Part shown: one piece after another, positions 60,791-64,000 of the stretch
Numbering within the stretch: the stretch's first letter is position 1
How the letters are laid out: every line of letters starts with the position of its first letter
Assembly (NCBI RefSeq): GCF_008693105.1
Contig: NZ_VXKK01000033.1
Span: 62,001-126,000, forward strand
Direction: 5' to 3'
Source: Corynebacterium flavescens
Lineage (GTDB): Bacteria > Actinomycetota > Actinomycetes > Mycobacteriales > Mycobacteriaceae
DNA length: 64,000 nucleotides
Notes under the pieces: model-generated
Databases searched by the model: none
What the model saw: the letters and a program-made list of their open reading frames with translations, nothing else
What the model was told of the DNA's origin: nothing
Translations under genes and position numbers: made by a program

Positions 60791-61010
60791 CTGTGCAATC
60801 AATCCTTCACTCGTCATCTACGGTGCACAGGGACGCATCCACAAAGATGCGCGGTACCACCCTGTTTGGCGCCTGCTCTAGGTGCCCGCTTGATTGGCAG
60901 TGAAGGAGATTTCGGTCCCACCCGCTCGGTTCTAATGATGCCTGCGCTTAGCGCCGACACTTTCTTCCGAAATGCTCCCACGGTGATAGCCGGATCAATG
61001 CATCTGCGAA
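60790..61010 (-). promoter_or_regulatory. ileS T-box riboswitch (translational, actinobacterial type)
   Basis: Reverse-strand leader. A specifier AUC (Ile) at 60985-60987 sits in a short stem (CGGCTATCACCG). The T-box core GGTGGTACCGCG (60861-60850) is flanked by AGGG (60863-60860) and CCCT (60832-60829), forming the antisequestrator around a GCATC/GATGC hairpin. A competing stem, CTGTGCA (60830-60824) with TGCACAG (60797-60791), ends next to the ileS ATG and shares two bases with the antisequestrator arm. Uncharged tRNA-Ile should favour translation. A -10 TATACT is at 61012-61017. Confidence 0.9.
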
Positions 61011-61119
61011 GAGTATAGCGCGCCTGTCAACACACAGTGCACTTGAGGTGGGCACCCAGCGCAGAGTCACGCATTCTCTTCAACTTGGAGTGCACAACAG
61101 AATCAAGCAGAGGGAGGGC

Positions 61120-61446
61120 TTAGACAGAGGGGCTGTTTGGACCAGGTTCCCCTGAGTCGCTCGTGGTTTTTCCAATGCCGGGAAACTCGCGACTGTGGCT
61201 GCGAGAAGATGGATGGTGCTCAGGCTCTTCTTCCTCGTGTGTGCCGGAGACAGCCTCAAAGGCTTCCACTTGAGCTTTCTTTGCTTTGTCTTGACGCTGT
61301 TTGCTCGTCCAATCGATAACAAAAAGAATAAGCCCTAGGCCTGCAGTGACAAATAGCACGACGAGCGACCACGTAGCGGGGTTCAAAATGTAGTTAACAA
61401 AGGCAACGAAGGACACGAAGGCCAACACGAGGGTGGCTATGAGCAT
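61120..61446 (-). CDS. Membrane protein of unknown function
   Basis: 108 residues from ATG 61446 (MLIATLVLAFVSFVAFVNYI). Two membrane helices (about 3-20 and 26-46), then a charged cytoplasmic tail with basic (KQRQDKAKKAQ) and acidic (HEEEEPEHH) stretches. GGAAGGG lies 8 nt before the ATG. A longer reading frame to 61509 is unlikely. The gene sits between ileS and wag31 as in related genomes; function unknown. Confidence 0.7.
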   Translation of the reverse strand: MLIATLVLAFVSFVAFVNYILNPATWSLVVLFVTAGLGLILFVIDWTSKQRQDKAKKAQVEAFEAVSGTHEEEEPEHHPSSRSHSREFPGIGKTTSDSGEPGPNSPSV

Positions 61447-61552
61447 GTGGGTGCCCTTCCTACTCAGGGGTGGTGGCTGCGATAAAACCACAATAGCGCC
61501 CCCAGCCACTAAGTGGCGGGAGCGCTACACGGAGAGCGGAGATAATCTACCG

Positions 61553-62719
61553 CTAGTTATGGGACTTTCCAGCGTCACCGTTGGGGGCAGCGGTGCCGCG
61601 GGTCTCCAGCTCCTCGAGCTGGGACTGCAGGAGAGTCTTGAGGCGAGTGCGGTACTCACGCTCGAAGGTACGCAGCTCGGAGATGCGAGCCTCGAGTGCA
61701 GTCTGCTGCTGCTTCACCGTGTTCATGACCTCGGTGTGCTTCTTCTCAGCATCTGCCTGGAGCGCGGCAGCCTTGTCCTCTGCCTGGCGGATACGGGCCT
61801 CAGCACGGGCGTTGGCCTCGGATTCGGTTTGGCTAGCCTTCGCCTCAGCGTCAGAGACGAGCTTCTTGGCGCGGTTACCAGCGTCGAGCAGCTGTGCATC
61901 GTACTTCTTCTGTGCGTCAGCCAGCTGAGCCTTGGAGCGCGTGTCCGCCTCAGAGAGCTGCTTCTCGGCAGCAGCGCGGGCATCCGCCAGCATGGAGCTG
62001 GAATCGGCCTTGGCCTCGGAGGTGAGACGATCTGCCATTTCCTGAGCCAAGCCCAGGACGCGGGCGGCCTGCATGTGGGTATCCGGAGTGGCAATGCCAC
62101 TAGCAGCAGCGGAACCAGCCGCAGCAGCGGTGCTGGCCTTGGCCGGCGTAGCCTTCTTCAGATCCTCGACCTGCTTCTTCGAGCGCTCCAGCTCGCGCTT
62201 GGCCTGTGCAGCCTCAGCGCGTGCTGCCTCTAGCTCCTTCTTGGCCTGCGCGGCTTCCTCACGCGCAGACTTTAGATCGGCATTTCCTGCGGAGGACGCC
62301 GCCGCGAAAGCGGAGCCTGCAGGGCGCTCGGAGGCAGAAGCCTGCTTGGCCTTAGCGGCCTCAGCAGTTGCGGTCTTAGCCTGCTCCTGGGCGGTGCGAG
62401 CCTCGTCCTTAAGCTTTGCAATCTCCGACTTGGAGTCCGCCAGCTTAGTCTCGTATTCCGCGCGCAGCTTGGACTCAACCTCGTGGCGAATCGCAGCCTC
62501 GTCAGCGCCCTTGGCGGGAGCTGCACCGGTACCTGACTTAACCTGGGAGGTGAGATCCTCGACCTGCGCCTGCAAATCATCGTTCTCATCCTGCAGCTGG
62601 GCAAGGGTGTCCTCTACGAGATCGAGGAACTGATCTACCTCGTCCTCGTTGTAGCCACGCTTGCCAATCGGCGGCTTGCTGAAAGCGACGTTGTGGACAT
62701 CAGCTGGTGACAGTGGCAT
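61553..62719 (-). CDS. wag31: Wag31/DivIVA polar growth protein
   Basis: 388 residues. The lipid-binding DivIVA domain starts PLSPADVHNVAFSKPPIGKRGYNEDEVDQFLDLVED; then long coiled coils (residues 60-120 and 160-370) separated by an Ala/Ser-rich linker (about 120-160). In corynebacteria it marks the cell poles and drives apical growth and is essential. GAAGGGG precedes the ATG. It is downstream of sepF and yggT, in the usual actinobacterial order. Confidence 0.95.
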   Translation of the reverse strand: MPLSPADVHNVAFSKPPIGKRGYNEDEVDQFLDLVEDTLAQLQDENDDLQAQVEDLTSQVKSGTGAAPAKGADEAAIRHEVESKLRAEYETKLADSKSEIAKLKDEARTAQEQAKTATAEAAKAKQASASERPAGSAFAAASSAGNADLKSAREEAAQAKKELEAARAEAAQAKRELERSKKQVEDLKKATPAKASTAAAAGSAAASGIATPDTHMQAARVLGLAQEMADRLTSEAKADSSSMLADARAAAEKQLSEADTRSKAQLADAQKKYDAQLLDAGNRAKKLVSDAEAKASQTESEANARAEARIRQAEDKAAALQADAEKKHTEVMNTVKQQQTALEARISELRTFEREYRTRLKTLLQSQLEELETRGTAAPNGDAGKSHN

Positions 62720-63018
62720 TGACTTCTCTTCCCCTTCAAGTCGGTTCGGCCCCGGTAGTTCCAGAGCTGTGAAGATGCAAACCCTTCCCGCGCTAACACG
62801 CGGGTCGAATCCACAATCAATCTTGTGCGGTCAATAATACGTATTGTCTTAAATCATTGTAACCAATCGCTAACATTATCCCACGTTGGCCACAGTCTCA
62901 ATATCAACAAAAGGGTTGGGGTTTAGGATTTGGGCCCCTAGCGCCTCTCGACGCACGCGCGCCCTATCCTCTCGCACCCACGGACGTACACAGCGTTTTA
63001 AACGCTGGCGGCCCGAAT
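62720..63018 (-). other. Long leader/promoter region of wag31
   Basis: 299 bp without a gene. Promoter-like elements (TACAAT and GATAAT on the reverse strand) lie at about 62850-62885, and a GC hairpin CCCGCG-ctaaca-CGCGGG at 62787-62804 falls in the predicted leader, about 70-85 nt before the ATG. Confidence 0.45.
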
Positions 63019-63312
63019 CTATCCAAAGAAGATGATGCGCAGAACGATGGAAAGCAAAGACAAAATGAGGAATAAAACGATGATGGAAACATCGAGGGCG
63101 ACCCCACCCAGGCGCAGCGGGGGAACTATCCTGCGCAGGGCCTTAACTGGCGGATCCGTGACTACAAAGAGCGGTTCAGCCAGGACCATAAACCACCGCG
63201 GCGGGTTAAATTGCCGCGAGAAAGACTGGACCATCTCGATGAGGATGCGGGCGATGAGAATCCACGTATAGATTCTCACCAAGAAAATTAAAATGATTCC
63301 AAATTCAGTCAC
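63019..63312 (-). CDS. YggT family membrane protein
   Basis: 97 residues with two helices (about 5-25 and 72-94). The family core RILIEMVQSFSRQFNPPRW and PLRLGGVALDVS are visible. YggT proteins are found between sepF and divIVA in Gram-positives and are linked to cell division and osmotic stress. Start GTG has a -10 TAGGCT at 63321-63326 (reverse strand), 8 nt upstream, so it may have its own leaderless promoter. Confidence 0.88.
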   Translation of the reverse strand: MTEFGIILIFLVRIYTWILIARILIEMVQSFSRQFNPPRWFMVLAEPLFVVTDPPVKALRRIVPPLRLGGVALDVSIIVLFLILSLLSIVLRIIFFG

Positions 63313-63320
63313 GTTAAACG

Positions 63321-63326
63321 AGCCTA
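63321..63326 (-). promoter_or_regulatory. -10 box of leaderless yggT transcript
   Basis: Reverse-strand TAGGCT followed by 8 nt and the GTG at 63312. Confidence 0.5.
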
Positions 63327-63402
63327 TCGGAACTACCCCCGTCTTTGCAGATTTAGGCCAGTCCCGTTGCGTCTCGCCGCACGCCGGCCCGAGAGCGCGC
63401 CA

Positions 63403-63852
63403 CTAACGCAGGCCGGCCTCGTGCTCAAGTTCCGCGTTGCTGAAGTCTGCGTCCTTGGGAACGATGGCAAAAACCTTGCGGTCAGTCTTTAGCACCTTGG
63501 TCAGGTTGATCATGCGCCCTTCCAAAGCGAAGCACAGGCCTGCTGCAAAGTCGACGAAACGCTTAGCCGCACCGCGCTCAGCATCGGTCAATTCGAAGAC
63601 TACGGCATCTCCCTCACGGAAGGGTTCGCCCACTCGGGCCGCGTCATTGAAAGAAGTCAGGGAGATGGCAACGATGCGGGGCACGAATTGCTCCTCCTCA
63701 ACAACAGCGACAGAGCCATAAGCAGAACGCGGGGCATAGGCCGCAGCACCGTTGCTCTCGTAGCGACGATCCTCCGCGAAATAAGCCTCGTCAGCTTCGA
63801 CGTCCATCGGCCCCAGGCCGAAGAACTCTTTCGTCTTGTTGAAAAATTCCAT
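63403..63852 (-). CDS. sepF: Cell division protein SepF
   Basis: 149 residues. The N-terminal amphipathic helix MEFFNKTKEFFGLGP anchors it to the membrane; the C-terminal SepF core (about 58-140: RIVAISLTSFNDAARVGEPFREGDAVVFELTD, FVDFAAGLCFALEG) binds FtsZ. It tethers the Z-ring in actinobacteria, which lack FtsA. GAGGGAG precedes the ATG. The end of the upstream ylmE/yggS-type gene may lie beyond the window. Confidence 0.93.
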   Translation of the reverse strand: MEFFNKTKEFFGLGPMDVEADEAYFAEDRRYESNGAAAYAPRSAYGSVAVVEEEQFVPRIVAISLTSFNDAARVGEPFREGDAVVFELTDAERGAAKRFVDFAAGLCFALEGRMINLTKVLKTDRKVFAIVPKDADFSNAELEHEAGLR

Positions 63853-64000
63853 TGATGGGTCTCCCTCGTGACCGAGAACGCTAGTGCCAGAATCCCAAAA
63901 AATACCGGCAACTAAAGTTGCTATTGTTACTGATGTTACTTGAGTGATTTATACCGTGAAGTGCGCGTTTACGATGATTTTCAAACTACTGGCCGAGGCC
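63853..64000. other. Region upstream of sepF at the window edge
   Basis: It contains a perfect palindrome GCAACT-aa-AGTTGC (63908-63921) followed on the reverse strand by a T-run, which could end an upstream gene, and a TATAAAT promoter-like element near 63948-63955. No complete gene was seen. Confidence 0.4.

Overview
The window is chromosomal DNA of a Corynebacterium (high-GC Actinobacteria). The placement rests on gene content and order: SepIVA, Wag31/DivIVA, SepF and YggT, a MTB12-type lipoprotein, an NADP-type glutamate dehydrogenase close to the corynebacterial enzymes, a his operon interrupted by impA, an MFS gene and a Trp-associated membrane protein, an ileS T-box leader, a perfect McbR-type operator, and many genes whose -10 hexamer lies 6-8 nt before the start codon (leaderless transcripts). 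The species was not determined. No tRNA, rRNA, CRISPR array or prophage was seen.

Layout. 1-1.7 kb: mutM (cut by the window edge), rnc and a YceD protein. 1.9-7.6 kb: a membrane protein, SepIVA, gdhA, glycerate kinase and an M20 amidohydrolase. 7.7-12.8 kb: glycogen phosphorylase, pyruvate kinase and lgt. 12.9-22.5 kb: a long minus-strand histidine operon reading hisD-hisC-hisB-(55-aa membrane peptide)-(MFS)-hisH-hisA-impA-hisF-hisI-(Trp-associated membrane protein)-(divergent TrpC paralog). 22.7-35.6 kb: a YbjN protein, a lipoprotein, a TetR regulator, glgX, an exonuclease-BRCT protein, a small alarmone synthetase, an S4 protein, a YigZ protein, ilvA, a small secreted protein and a MetE-like gene with an McbR box. 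35.8-43.7 kb: dnaE, rarD, small membrane proteins, rluD, lspA and a divergent lipoprotein. 57.6-63.9 kb: ileS with its T-box, wag31, yggT and sepF, a chromosomal division/elongation cluster.

The accessory part is 43.7-57.5 kb. It is bounded by two inverted copies (about 1.26 kb each) of a DUF222/HNH endonuclease gene, whose proteins are about 95% identical and whose 5' halves are almost identical. Between them lie a MTB12 lipoprotein, asparaginase, DNA polymerase IV, a GntR-MFS pair, and a pentitol module (xylB, DeoR regulator, MFS transporter, mannitol/arabitol dehydrogenase) arranged around a divergent promoter region with operator-like repeats.

The most interesting points are the inverted HNH gene pair, the TrpC paralog with a rebuilt active site in the his operon, the ileS T-box with a visible mutually exclusive hairpin next to the start codon, the McbR box, and several perfect inverted repeats over promoters (gdhA, the secreted-protein gene, the arabitol regulator).
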